NCBI GenBank assembly: GCA_026196105.1
Contig: JAPHRK010000043.1
Span: 1-36,432 of the forward strand
Length of the DNA stretch: 36,432 bases
Direction: 5' to 3'
Source of the DNA: Rhodospirillales bacterium
Lineage (GTDB): Bacteria > Pseudomonadota > Alphaproteobacteria > Rhodospirillales > JAPHRK01
The position numbers and the translations under genes are program-made. The notes beneath the pieces are model-generated. The model was not told the origin of the DNA. It worked only from the letters and a program-made list of their open reading frames with translations, and searched no databases. Positions 14,764-22,409 of the stretch are shown here, piece after piece (positions within the stretch are counted from its first letter, which is position 1; each line of letters begins with the position of its first letter).

Positions 14764-16257
14764 TTAATCCCTTAGCTCTCGTACTACCCTAAACCCGGTA
14801 TCTTCGCTTCTTCCAGTTGGGAAGTCGCGCCAGCGATTGGCGGAGCGAGATTCTTTGGGGGGGAAGCTCCAACCACCGCCGCGGATGACTCGTTGTCCAC
14901 ACCCTTTTTCTTTTTCCAAAGCTTTACCATCGCTAGGGGCTTCTGCAAAGGAGCTGTGAAAGCAGTCAGCGACCCATTCAAAAACATTTCCTGCCGTATC
15001 GTGGAGGCCGAATGGGTTAGGGGGGAACTTGCCGACACGTGAGGTTCTTTCAGCTTCCCAGATACTGCCACACTGGGCGCAGTTTGCATTAGCCGTGCCG
15101 ACGTTATCTCCCCACCAGAATTTGGTGGTAGTCCCGCCTTTAGCGGCGTATTCCCATTCAGCATCGGTAGGAAGGCGGTAGGTCTGACCTGTTTTTTCGC
15201 TGAGCCACTTGGTATATTCGACAGCTTCTTCCCAGGAGACATTAATAACGGGGTGTCGATTTCTTCCCCATCCCCCATCATCAGGTTTTTCCCGATCTGT
15301 TGCTTCACAAAACCGATCATATTCCTTGAAAGTAACTTCATAGAGGCCAATGGCAAAAGGCTTGGGTAAATTTATTTCTTGCGATGGCTTCTCATCAAAA
15401 TCATTTTCAGGAGAATCTCCTCCTCTTGTGAAAGAGCCGCCTCTCAAGATCAGGGTTTCAGGTGCTTTTGACCCATCTTCAAGGGTATCTTGAATGAGAA
15501 GGGCAGGGTTTACGCGTTTGCGAAGCGCAAAATGGAGACCTGTTCTGCCATCTGTCTCTAGAGAGCGAATATTAAAGGCAGCCGTTCTTATTAGGTTCGT
15601 GGGAATGGTCACAAACTGCCCCCCCATAATTTCTGCCGACAGACTCCTATTTAGCAAAGTGCCCCTAACTGTTTTTCCAAAAGAATTGAGGGTCAAACTA
15701 ACCTGAGTAGTTTCGTCATCTTCACGGGGAATGATATCTGCAATATAAGTGGCTTTAGTTTTGACCGTGGCTAAACCCTTGGTGGTTTTGACCATAAGTT
15801 CTGTTGGGGTAATACTTGTCGGGAAACTGTCTCCATTCCCCAACTCAATCGCATCTTGATATGTTTGCTTAGTCCGAGGGAGAGTTTTTTGTCCAAATTC
15901 AATCTCGGCAACATCTACCACCTGCACAGTCAAGGAGGGTTGTTGAGGGCGCATGGTGAAAAATTTCTCAGTAACAAATTTCCCGCTATGGCGTGCACCG
16001 TTAATGGTCACGAGGAAGTCAGCGATGTCTTGGTTTGAAGAAACCTTCAAATATTTAATTTGTCCGTAGGGAATTTGAATGATGCCATAGGGCGTTTTGA
16101 GGGTGAAACTTTCTTGTGCGACCGTTCCATGATGGAAGTCACCATTTTGCATGGTGATCAGATCAAGACTAGAGGTGCGCTGGGCGTTCGCTACAGAAGG
16201 CAAAAACCAACACAGCCCGAGAATGCCAATGACTGTAAAAAACGTCTTAAAATTCAT
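14764..16257 (-). CDS. Exported protein with four NGD-type beta repeats and a SUMF1 (FGE-like) domain
   Basis: 497 residues from ATG 16257, chosen because GGAGGG lies 4 bases upstream and a signal peptide follows (cleavage near SVANA). Residues 31-230 form four diverged units of about 45 residues (about 31-71, 78-121, 133-176, 185-230) with a pattern like I-x-M-x-NGD-x7-FTLKTPYG-x-IQIP. The SUMF1 fold fills about 268-495: RGGSF, GLYEVTFKEYDRFC, PVINVSWEEA, YRLPTDAEWEYAAKGG, FGLHDTAGNVFEWV, VIRGGGW and GFRV. The catalytic Cys pair of true formylglycine-generating enzymes, expected just after RGGGW, is absent (SFPPKES), so this is probably a binding or structural member. It leads the ChaN-PDZ and M1-like genes on the same strand. 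Confidence 0.87.
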   Translation of the reverse strand: MNFKTFFTVIGILGLCWFLPSVANAQRTSSLDLITMQNGDFHHGTVAQESFTLKTPYGIIQIPYGQIKYLKVSSNQDIADFLVTINGARHSGKFVTEKFFTMRPQQPSLTVQVVDVAEIEFGQKTLPRTKQTYQDAIELGNGDSFPTSITPTELMVKTTKGLATVKTKATYIADIIPREDDETTQVSLTLNSFGKTVRGTLLNRSLSAEIMGGQFVTIPTNLIRTAAFNIRSLETDGRTGLHFALRKRVNPALLIQDTLEDGSKAPETLILRGGSFTRGGDSPENDFDEKPSQEINLPKPFAIGLYEVTFKEYDRFCEATDREKPDDGGWGRNRHPVINVSWEEAVEYTKWLSEKTGQTYRLPTDAEWEYAAKGGTTTKFWWGDNVGTANANCAQCGSIWEAERTSRVGKFPPNPFGLHDTAGNVFEWVADCFHSSFAEAPSDGKALEKEKGCGQRVIRGGGWSFPPKESRSANRWRDFPTGRSEDTGFRVVRELRD

Positions 16258-16341
16258 TATTCCCTCCACTATTCATTTTGGAACGATAATCTCTTACTTT
16301 GCAAGATGATTGACAAAGAAAAGCCTTAAGGTTACCCACCA

Positions 16342-16362
16342 CCAAACTCTATTTAAGTTTGG
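16342..16362 (+). repeat. Leader hairpin before the gamma-glutamyltransferase start
   Basis: CCAAACT (16342-16348) pairs perfectly with AGTTTGG (16356-16362) around a 7-base loop. The right arm ends in the G-rich stretch GGGGAATGGG that would be the ribosome-binding site for ATG 16376, so folding would partly mask it. Confidence 0.45.
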
Positions 16363-16375
16363 GGAATGGGTATTT

Positions 16376-17935
16376 ATGTCTGGTAAAGGCTGTGTATCTG
16401 CAGGTCATTCGGCTACTGCCGAAGCTGCGCAAATTATTTTGCAAGAAGGGGGCAATGCCTTTGATGCTGCTTTAGCGGCCCTTTGTGCTTCATGTGTTGC
16501 TGAGCCAGTCCTTTCTTCTCTTGGGGGTGGTGGGTTTTTGTTAGCGCGAAAAGCCTCTCAAGCCCCTGTTCTGTATGATTTTTTTAGCCAAACTCCAAAG
16601 GTGAGACGCCCAAAAGATGAGGGGGATTTCTTCCCTATTCTGGCAGATTTTGGCGAAGCGCAGCAAGAGTTCCATGCTGGCAAGGCTTCAATAGCGACAC
16701 CAGGGGTGGCAAAAGGAGTGTTCGAGGTTCATGCTGATCTCGGCTCTATGCCCCTGTCTGAAATTGTACAGCCAGCGACAAAACTTGCCCGAGAGGGTGT
16801 ACGAGTAAATCGCTTTCAAGCGTATATTTTTGAAATTGTCGGCGGTATTTATAAATCCAATGAGACCTGTCGCAAAATTTATCAGAGTCAAAAAAAACCA
16901 GGTGAGTTGGTCGGGGAAGGGGACTTATTTGCTCTTCCAGATTTCGCCAATACTTTAGAAGCATTGGCCCAAGAAGGAGCGGACCTTTTCTATCAAGGGG
17001 AGATTGCTCGCAAGCTATCGGATGATTGTGCGGCTAATGGAGGGCATTTGACCCTTGCTGATATGGAAGCGTATCAGGTTGAGCGGCGTATTCCCTTAGC
17101 CGTTAGCTATGGGGGGGCTGAAATTTATACTAACCCTCCTCCGTCAACAGGTGGTTTACTCATCGCCTTTGCCCTCGAAATTCTCAAAAAAGCAGAATTG
17201 GATAAAACCTCCTTTGGTTCTCAAGAGCATTTGGAACGGCTATCCGCTGCCATGGCCCTGACCAATAAGGCTCGAATTGATAGCAATCTCCATGAGCAAG
17301 ATGGCGGTGAAGTGGCTAATGCTTTACTTGATCCGGCTTTTCTCTCTCTCTATGCGGCGCAGGTTAAAGGACGCCCTGAGGCCTTGCGGGGGACCACACA
17401 CATCAGTGTGATCGACGCTGAGGGAAATGCTGCCAGTCTCACCGTTTCAAATGGTGAAGGGGCCGCTTATATGGTGCCGGGGACTGGGGTAATGATGAAT
17501 AATATGCTCGGTGAAGAGGATATTAACCCCCATGGCTTTAATCAGTGGCCGGAAGACACCCGCATGTGTTCCATGATGTCTCCAAGCCTCGTTTTCCAAG
17601 ATAAAGGTGAAATCATTGCTTTGGGGTCTGGAGGTTCAAATCGAATTCGGACGGCCATTCTACAAGTGCTCCTAAACCATTTAGATTTTGGGCTTAATTT
17701 AGAAGAGTCCGTTATTGCACCGCGTTTGCATTTTGAACGTGGTTTGCTAAATGCAGAGACGGGTTTTGCTGAGGATGCTTTGACAACAGCAAAAGAAGCC
17801 GTTGCAGACTTTAAGCTATGGGGAGATAAGAACCTCTTCTTTGGTGGGGTCCACAGCGTCGCCTTTGATACAAATAGTAAACGTTTTTCTGGTATTGGAG
17901 ACCCTCGCCGAGGCGGTGTGTCTCTGAGTGCTTAA
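16376..17935 (+). CDS. Gamma-glutamyltransferase family protein (cytoplasmic type)
   Basis: An Ntn-hydrolase of the GGT family, which cleaves gamma-glutamyl bonds or transfers the gamma-glutamyl group. The protein has 519 residues from ATG 16376; the frame extends back to TTG 16310, but the leader hairpin and G-rich Shine-Dalgarno precede 16376. The self-processing site is G-T-T-H, with nucleophile T340 in TTHISVIDAEG at the large/small subunit junction. The oxyanion and Gly-rich loop GSGGSNRIRTA and the N-terminal VSAGHSATAEAA segment are intact. There is no signal peptide, unlike the periplasmic E. coli enzyme, so it should act in the cytoplasm. purU follows 16 bases later, suggesting one transcript. 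Confidence 0.9.
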   Translation: MSGKGCVSAGHSATAEAAQIILQEGGNAFDAALAALCASCVAEPVLSSLGGGGFLLARKASQAPVLYDFFSQTPKVRRPKDEGDFFPILADFGEAQQEFHAGKASIATPGVAKGVFEVHADLGSMPLSEIVQPATKLAREGVRVNRFQAYIFEIVGGIYKSNETCRKIYQSQKKPGELVGEGDLFALPDFANTLEALAQEGADLFYQGEIARKLSDDCAANGGHLTLADMEAYQVERRIPLAVSYGGAEIYTNPPPSTGGLLIAFALEILKKAELDKTSFGSQEHLERLSAAMALTNKARIDSNLHEQDGGEVANALLDPAFLSLYAAQVKGRPEALRGTTHISVIDAEGNAASLTVSNGEGAAYMVPGTGVMMNNMLGEEDINPHGFNQWPEDTRMCSMMSPSLVFQDKGEIIALGSGGSNRIRTAILQVLLNHLDFGLNLEESVIAPRLHFERGLLNAETGFAEDALTTAKEAVADFKLWGDKNLFFGGVHSVAFDTNSKRFSGIGDPRRGGVSLSA

Positions 17936-17951
17936 ATGGAATAGGCTTAAA

Positions 17952-18815
17952 ATGAGTGAACAAAAACAACTTCATATCCTGACAATTTCTTGCCCTGACA
18001 CGACTGGTATTGTGGCGGCAGTATCGGGGTTTTTAGCCGATCAGGATGCTTTTATTACGGAATCATCCCATTTTGGTGATCTCGTATCTAAACGATTCTT
18101 TATGCGTACAGTGTTCACTTCCGGGGCTTTTACACCTGAGGCCGGGGAATTAGCGAAGAAATTTTCTCGTATCGCTGAAAAATTTCAGATGGTTTGGGGG
18201 ATTCATGACGGTAATCGCAAAGAGCGGGTCATGTTGATGGTTTCTAAATTTGACCACTGCCTCAATGATTTGCTCTATCGTTACCGTACAGGTGAATTGA
18301 ATGTGGAAATCCCGGCGATTGTCTCTAATCATCCGAATTTAAAATCTTTGGCTGAATGGCATGAAATTCCATTTTATCATTTGCCTGTTACCAAAGATAC
18401 CAAAGAGGAACAAGAGGCCGAGGTCTGGAAGCTTTTTGAAGAGCTTGACGTCGATCTGGTTGTTTTAGCCCGTTATATGCAGGTCCTTTCAGGACGCATG
18501 TGTGATAAATTGCGTGGGAAATGTATCAATATCCACCATTCATTCCTACCGAGTTTTAAAGGGGCAAAGCCTTATCATCAGGCTCATGAACGGGGTGTGA
18601 AGATTATTGGGGCAACAGCACACTACGTAACGTCTAACCTCGATGAAGGGCCAATTATTGAGCAAGCGGTCGAAAGGGTCGATCACACCTATTCACCTGA
18701 AAAACTTGTAGCGGTAGGGAGAGATACTGAAAATATGGTTCTTTCTCGGGCTGTAAGGTACCATGTAGAGCACCGTGTCTTGCTTAATGGGACTAAAACA
18801 GTTGTGCTAAAATAG
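17952..18815 (+). CDS. purU: Formyltetrahydrofolate deformylase
   Basis: Hydrolyses 10-formyl-THF to THF and formate, balancing one-carbon pools and supplying formate to PurT. The protein has 287 residues from ATG 17952, which has GGAATAGG upstream; the frame runs back to 17928 inside the previous gene. An N-terminal ACT domain (about 7-85, starting LTISCPDTTGIVAAVSGFL) precedes the formyl-transferase fold. The catalytic triad is readable as N193, H195 and D231 (CINIHHSFLP and LDEGPIIEQ). Met and Gly bind the ACT domain of the E. coli enzyme; similar control is likely here but cannot be shown. It is probably co-transcribed with the upstream GGT-family gene. Confidence 0.97.
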   Translation: MSEQKQLHILTISCPDTTGIVAAVSGFLADQDAFITESSHFGDLVSKRFFMRTVFTSGAFTPEAGELAKKFSRIAEKFQMVWGIHDGNRKERVMLMVSKFDHCLNDLLYRYRTGELNVEIPAIVSNHPNLKSLAEWHEIPFYHLPVTKDTKEEQEAEVWKLFEELDVDLVVLARYMQVLSGRMCDKLRGKCINIHHSFLPSFKGAKPYHQAHERGVKIIGATAHYVTSNLDEGPIIEQAVERVDHTYSPEKLVAVGRDTENMVLSRAVRYHVEHRVLLNGTKTVVLK

Positions 18816-18903
18816 GAAAAAAATAAATTAAAGGCTTTAAAGTGGATTCAACTCTCCATAAGATCAACGTGGGGAATTAAATAATTGTTTTTGGGGAATA
18901 ACG

Positions 18904-19605
18904 TTGTCTCGCAACGCACAAAATAGCCTTCGTGGTATAGAACTCCTATCGAGCTTAACGCCCGATGAACTTGCTGCTGTTGAAAAAAACTGTAGTTGGA
19001 AGTCTTATTCTGCCCAAGAACAGATCATTGATCGCCAAAGCGATGCCCAGGATATCTTCTTTATTGTCAGTGGTCGAACCCGGGTTATTCTCTATTCTCT
19101 TTCTGGACGGGAAGTCACTTTGGATGACCTTGATGCTGGGAGCTACTTTGGTGAACTGGCAGCAATTGATAACCAGCCCCGCTCTACGAGCGTTATGGCA
19201 TTGACCGACACCATGGTCGCGGCTCTGGCTCCAAGCCAATTCATGGAAACCTTAAAAAGTCACCCTGATATTTCTCTTAAAGTTATGAAGCGATTAGCTT
19301 GGGTGATCAGGACTTCCAACGAACGTATTATGGATTTAAGTACCCTTGGGGCAAACAACAGAGTCCATGCGGAGCTTTTACGCCAAGCGAAATTAAGCAT
19401 GACTGGAGATGAGGGGTTCGCGGTTATCTCGCCTATTCCAGTCCATAGTGATATTGCCAGCCGAGTAAGTACGACTCGTGAGACGGTTGCTAGGGTTTTG
19501 AGCAATTTAACCCGCCAAGGTATAATTGAGAGGCAAAAGACTAGTTTGCTTATTCGCGACCTTAATCGTCTGCAAGAGATGGTTGAAGATGTTCGCGGCG
19601 AATAG
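18904..19605 (+). CDS. CRP/FNR-family transcription regulator (CRP-like)
   Basis: 233 residues starting with TTG at 18904, preceded by GGGGA about 7 bases upstream. A cyclic-nucleotide-binding beta-roll (about 12-120) contains FGELAAIDNQPRSTSV, with the E84, R93 and S94 positions that bind cAMP in E. coli CRP. A dimer helix and a winged helix-turn-helix (about 182-212) follow. The recognition helix TTRETVARVL keeps R192, E193 and R197, the equivalents of E. coli CRP R180, E181 and R185, which read GTGA. There is no FNR-type N-terminal Cys cluster. A perfect CRP-consensus site lies 45 bases after its stop. It is probably cAMP- or cGMP-responsive; the ligand is inferred from the pocket residues. 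Confidence 0.93.
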   Translation: MSRNAQNSLRGIELLSSLTPDELAAVEKNCSWKSYSAQEQIIDRQSDAQDIFFIVSGRTRVILYSLSGREVTLDDLDAGSYFGELAAIDNQPRSTSVMALTDTMVAALAPSQFMETLKSHPDISLKVMKRLAWVIRTSNERIMDLSTLGANNRVHAELLRQAKLSMTGDEGFAVISPIPVHSDIASRVSTTRETVARVLSNLTRQGIIERQKTSLLIRDLNRLQEMVEDVRGE

Positions 19606-19620
19606 AACTTTCTCTAAAAG

Positions 19621-19635
19621 TTAAAAATTTCTTAA
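19621..19635. promoter_or_regulatory. Possible CtrA box (TTAA-N7-TTAA)
   Basis: A full match to the alphaproteobacterial CtrA consensus, TTAA at 19621-19624 and TTAA at 19632-19635 with exactly 7 bases between. It lies upstream of the CRP-type site and 326 bases before divK. About one such match is expected by chance in a window of this size and base composition, so the support is thin. Confidence 0.2.
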
Positions 19636-19649
19636 ATTTCTATCTGAAG

Positions 19650-19692
19650 TGTGATGACCATCACAGCTATGTACACATGACCCAGTCATAGT
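19650..19692 (+). promoter_or_regulatory. CRP-type class II promoter for the candidate small RNA
   Basis: TGTGAT-GACC-ATCACA at 19650-19665 is a perfect match to the CRP consensus half-sites with a 4-base centre. A -10 element, CATAGT at 19687-19692, starts 21 bases after it. With initiation near 19699 the site centre is at -41.5, the classic class II activator position. No good -35 hexamer is present, as expected for an activator-dependent promoter. The same geometry recurs at 34050-34092. Confidence 0.7.
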
Positions 19693-19698
19693 GATCGT

Positions 19699-19853
19699 GG
19701 GTGAACGCTTGTTCACCTAGGGATTAACGAAAAGGAGAAATCAGGCGTTAAGTCTGTGGGAGACTACTAAGACTTTCTGACTGGTCCTTCTTTCTGTTAC
19801 TTCCCTTCCCTCAAGAGCAAACTTATAGGCCGTCTTCGGACGGCCTTTTTTTT
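19699..19853 (+). ncRNA. Candidate CRP-activated small RNA, about 155 nt
   Basis: The 355-base gap between the CRP-family gene and divK holds a complete transcription unit without an ORF. A CRP-type promoter predicts a start near G19699. A perfect 7-bp hairpin sits at the very 5' end (GGTGAAC 19700-19706, loop GCTT, GTTCACC 19711-19717), and a strong UUCG-loop terminator ends it. Between them are a purine-rich GAAAAGGAGAAA stretch (about 19729-19740), two mutually exclusive small hairpins around AGTCT/AGACT (about 19754-19775), and a long pyrimidine-rich single-stranded tract (about 19780-19812) that could base-pair with Shine-Dalgarno regions. I do not recognise a known RNA family. The alternative is a long 3' UTR of the upstream gene. 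Confidence 0.55.
19827..19853 (+). terminator. Strong intrinsic terminator with UUCG loop
   Basis: AGGCCGTC (19827-19834), loop TTCG, GACGGCCT (19839-19846), followed by an unbroken T-run to 19853. It ends the candidate small RNA and would also stop read-through from the CRP-family gene before divK. Confidence 0.95.
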
Positions 19854-19918
19854 GCCTGGAAATTAAATCACATCCTCCCCTACATATTTGACTTCAACAG
19901 ATGAATAATCCATCATGT

Positions 19919-19933
19919 GTATTAGTTTAATAC
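19919..19933. promoter_or_regulatory. Candidate operator upstream of divK
   Basis: A perfect inverted repeat, GTATTA-GTT-TAATAC, ends 27 bases before the divK ATG. A possible promoter (TTGACT at 19889-19894, 17 bases, CATCAT at 19912-19917) lies just upstream, so the repeat would overlap the transcription start region. The regulator is unknown. Confidence 0.4.
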
Positions 19934-19960
19934 TGTGACTAAACGAGTACGAGGAAAGTT

Positions 19961-20326
19961 ATGGCCAAAACCATTTTGATTGTTGAAGATAACGAGCTGA
20001 ACATGAAGCTTTTTAATGATCTTCTTCAAGCTAATGGTTATGAAACCCTACAGACTAAAGATGGTCGCGAGGCTATGGGTTTAGCCAGAGATAATCACCC
20101 TGATCTGATTTTAATGGATATTCAGTTACCTGAGATTTCCGGGTTAGATTTGACCAAAATGATTAAAGCCGATGATGACCTCAAAGAGATCCCCGTGATT
20201 GCTGTAACCGCCTTTGCCATGAAGGGCGATGAAGAAAAAATCCGCGAAGGAGGCTGTGATGGCTATATTGCTAAGCCAATCTCTGTCCCAGATTTTCTGA
20301 CAACCGTTAATAAGTTCCTAGCTTAA
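19961..20326 (+). CDS. divK: DivK-like single-domain response regulator
   Basis: 121 residues consisting of one receiver domain and no output domain. The acidic pocket is E9/D10, the phospho-acceptor is D53 ([10 protein letters not shown]), the switch residue is the Thr in AVTAFAM, and the conserved Lys lies in IAKPIS. DivK in Caulobacter connects the PleC and DivJ kinases to DivL and CckA and so to CtrA activity. Sequence and length match that group, and the divK-rpmG neighbourhood is common in alphaproteobacteria. GAGGAAAG ends a few bases before the ATG. Its usual partner pleD does not follow; rpmG is convergent instead. Function in cell-cycle control is inferred from the family. Confidence 0.9.
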   Translation: MAKTILIVEDNELNMKLFNDLLQANGYETLQTKDGREAMGLARDNHPDLILMDIQLPEISGLDLTKMIKADDDLKEIPVIAVTAFAMKGDEEKIREGGCDGYIAKPISVPDFLTTVNKFLA

Positions 20327-20365
20327 AGATTTCTTGCTCTAAAGCTTCTCTAAAACCCAGACAAA

Positions 20366-20404
20366 AAAACAACGCCGCTTCAAATGCTGAAGCAGCGTTG
20401 TTTT
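20366..20404. terminator. Bidirectional intrinsic terminator between divK and rpmG
   Basis: AAAACAACGC-C-GCTTCA (20366-20382) pairs with TGAAGC-A-GCGTTGTTTT (20388-20404) around a 5-base loop, with a single internal C/A mismatch. It is flanked by an A-run on the left and a T-run on the right. It closes divK on the plus strand and rpmG on the minus strand. Confidence 0.92.
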
Positions 20405-20452
20405 AATAATTCTGTGCGCCGGCTAAGTTAATGCCAGCTCTCTTTGAGAGGT

Positions 20453-20620
20453 CTATTTGATTTTAGATTCTTTGAAGAGAACGTGCTTGCGGGCAACCGG
20501 ATCATACTTACGGAATTCCATTTTTTCCGTGATGTTCCGTGGGTTCTTTTTCGTTACGTAAAAGAATCCGGTATCAGCTGTACTGACCAGTTTGATAAGA
20601 ATAGTGGCTGGCTTTGCCAT
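20453..20620 (-). CDS. rpmG: 50S ribosomal protein L33
   Basis: A 55-residue ribosomal protein. It begins [20 protein letters not shown], continues with the YVTKKNPRN segment and ends [10 protein letters not shown]. It lacks the zinc-binding Cys pairs found in C+ forms of L33, so this is the Cys-free type. It ends a long run of minus-strand genes and is separated from convergent divK by a strong terminator. It has its own promoter with a perfect TTGACA -35 box, so it is probably expressed independently of the S41 peptidase gene upstream. Confidence 0.98.
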   Translation of the reverse strand: MAKPATILIKLVSTADTGFFYVTKKNPRNITEKMEFRKYDPVARKHVLFKESKIK

Positions 20621-20661
20621 GTTTTTAATCCCGCTAAAATGAGCTATATATCAGGGCGCGC

Positions 20662-20689
20662 AATTTACAGTTCAATACGTTCCTGTCAA
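20662..20689 (-). promoter_or_regulatory. Promoter of rpmG
   Basis: On the minus strand a consensus -35 TTGACA (20684-20689), 16 bases, and a -10 TAAATT (20662-20667). This predicts a start near 20655 and a 5' leader of about 35 bases before the L33 start codon. Confidence 0.6.
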
Positions 20690-20719
20690 GTGGCATTTCC
20701 CTAATTTCCGGTATTATCC

Positions 20720-22312
20720 TTATCTAAGGAGTGCCTGTCCATGGTGATCCAGACTTAAAAGTGATTCATATAGGATACTGTCTTCAATTAATTTTGTCGC
20801 AATATTGACCTCCATACTCCCCATTCTTTGCTCTGCAGGACATTTTCCACGAAGCTTTTTGCGTTGGTCTAAATCTTTGAGTCCAACTGATCGCCATTCT
20901 GTAATAGTTGAGGCAAAGTTGTCCCCATTGGTTATAGATTTTTCAATAAGGTCTTGCGCTTGGATGTTTTGACCGCTGGTACATAGGGCAGGGTAGACGC
21001 CTAACTTGTGGAAAAAATAACCGGAGGGAAGTTGTAAGCGAGACCATGTGAGAGTGAGTTCACCCCCATTGGGCAAGCGGCTTACAGTTTGCACGGTTCC
21101 TTTGCCATATGATGTTGTTCCAATAACAACGGCTCTGCCTCTATCCTGTAACGTTGCAGCAACGATTTCAGAAGCGGAAGCTGATTTACCATCAACGATA
21201 ACGACGAGAGGAAGACCTTTGGTAAGGTCAATATTATTGGCCCGATAACTTTTGTTGGCTAAGGGGTGTCTTCCCGTTGCACCCACGAGGCGACCTCCGG
21301 CAATAAAAAGATCGCTAATATTCACAGATTGTTTCAGGAGACCCCCCGGATTATTTCTTAAATCTAAGATGAAACCTTTCGGGGGAGGGGTTGAATAGGC
21401 AACAGCTTTCTTGATGGATTTAGAAAGAACTCGGGCAGTTTCTTTATTGAAGCTTGAAATTTTTATGGTAACGATTCCACTATTATTCGTTACCATAACC
21501 GTTGGTCGAATGACTTTTTTGCGAGATATATCAAAGTTCAAAAGTTGTTGGTTTTGGTTGCGCTGAATTTTGAGGGATACTTTTGAACCAATTGGCCCTC
21601 TAATCAGTTTTGCGACGTCATGAGGGTTTAAGTCATGGGTAGGGGTATCATCTACTTGTTTTATTAAATCCCCTACGTGAATTCCTGCATTAAAGGCTGG
21701 GCCATTAGGAAAAGTTTGTGATACCCGATGATTTGGTGTCTCTTTGGCAACGATAATTCCAACTCCCCCATAGCCATGGCGTTTGGCGCGGTTATTTTGT
21801 GCTTTGCTTGGGTCGGCATAACGAGAGAAATCATCAAGTGAGCTCATCATATTGCTCAACATACTATTGTAAATTTCTTCAGGTTCCTTGCCAGCAATAG
21901 AATCTGAAGTTTCTCTGGCGAACAGAGCGATTTCAAGGGTTGTTTCTGCCCATTCTTCAACTTTAGAAGCCTCAGGCTTGATAAAGCTTTGAAGGTTTTT
22001 TCCATCTTTTCGCAAGGTGAGAATGTTGCCCTCGTCTTGAAGGCTAAGAGAGCCATCTAATTCACTTAGACCCTGGAGGTTAGAAATAGCGATATCTTCG
22101 ACACGAAGAAAATTTAAGGCTTTTTTTGAAACCGTTTCGTAAGCGGAAGCAAATATACCCAATGCTTGCTCTCGTGGAAATGTAGAATCATTCGGTAGAG
22201 TGCTGAACGTTGGTGGCGTACTGGTGCAAGCTGTAAGGAATAGGATAAGAACAAAAGCTGTTACCCACTTATAGCTATTTTCCAATAGGTAATGTCTCAA
22301 TTTTCTCTGCAC
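20720..22312 (-). CDS. S41-family C-terminal processing peptidase, lipoprotein
   Basis: 530 residues. A signal sequence ending in the lipobox LTAC29 predicts a lipoprotein. The order is a helical N-terminal region, PDZ domain (about 180-255, GVGIIVAKE to KVSLKIQ), and the S41 core. The catalytic Ser is S379 in DGKSASASE and the general base is K404 in TTSYGKGTVQ, 25 residues apart as in E. coli Prc. The GFILDLRNNPGGLL motif is also present. Such proteases trim or degrade periplasmic and envelope proteins. The start is GTG 22312 with GAGG about 10 bases upstream; a TTG five codons in is an alternative. The C-terminal 90 residues contain three Cys and are not recognised. Confidence 0.93.
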   Translation of the reverse strand: MQRKLRHYLLENSYKWVTAFVLILFLTACTSTPPTFSTLPNDSTFPREQALGIFASAYETVSKKALNFLRVEDIAISNLQGLSELDGSLSLQDEGNILTLRKDGKNLQSFIKPEASKVEEWAETTLEIALFARETSDSIAGKEPEEIYNSMLSNMMSSLDDFSRYADPSKAQNNRAKRHGYGGVGIIVAKETPNHRVSQTFPNGPAFNAGIHVGDLIKQVDDTPTHDLNPHDVAKLIRGPIGSKVSLKIQRNQNQQLLNFDISRKKVIRPTVMVTNNSGIVTIKISSFNKETARVLSKSIKKAVAYSTPPPKGFILDLRNNPGGLLKQSVNISDLFIAGGRLVGATGRHPLANKSYRANNIDLTKGLPLVVIVDGKSASASEIVAATLQDRGRAVVIGTTSYGKGTVQTVSRLPNGGELTLTWSRLQLPSGYFFHKLGVYPALCTSGQNIQAQDLIEKSITNGDNFASTITEWRSVGLKDLDQRKKLRGKCPAEQRMGSMEVNIATKLIEDSILYESLLSLDHHGQALLR

Positions 22313-22409
22313 CCTGGCTGCGCCTCTTACAGTGGAAGCTGTTTTAAAAGCCTAGTCTAAATTTGTGCTTATTAAGATAGGGTGTTTTTATTTGAATTGC
22401 GCTATTTTT

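Noticed and set aside
14784-15356. 190-codon alternative frame inside the SUMF1 gene
   Set aside because: Same strand but frame-shifted relative to the SUMF1 motifs, which are all read in the main frame. No ribosome-binding site.
16310-16375. N-terminal extension of the GGT-family protein from TTG 16310
   Set aside because: It would translate through the leader hairpin; the extension has no signal-peptide character, and the G-rich Shine-Dalgarno precedes ATG 16376.
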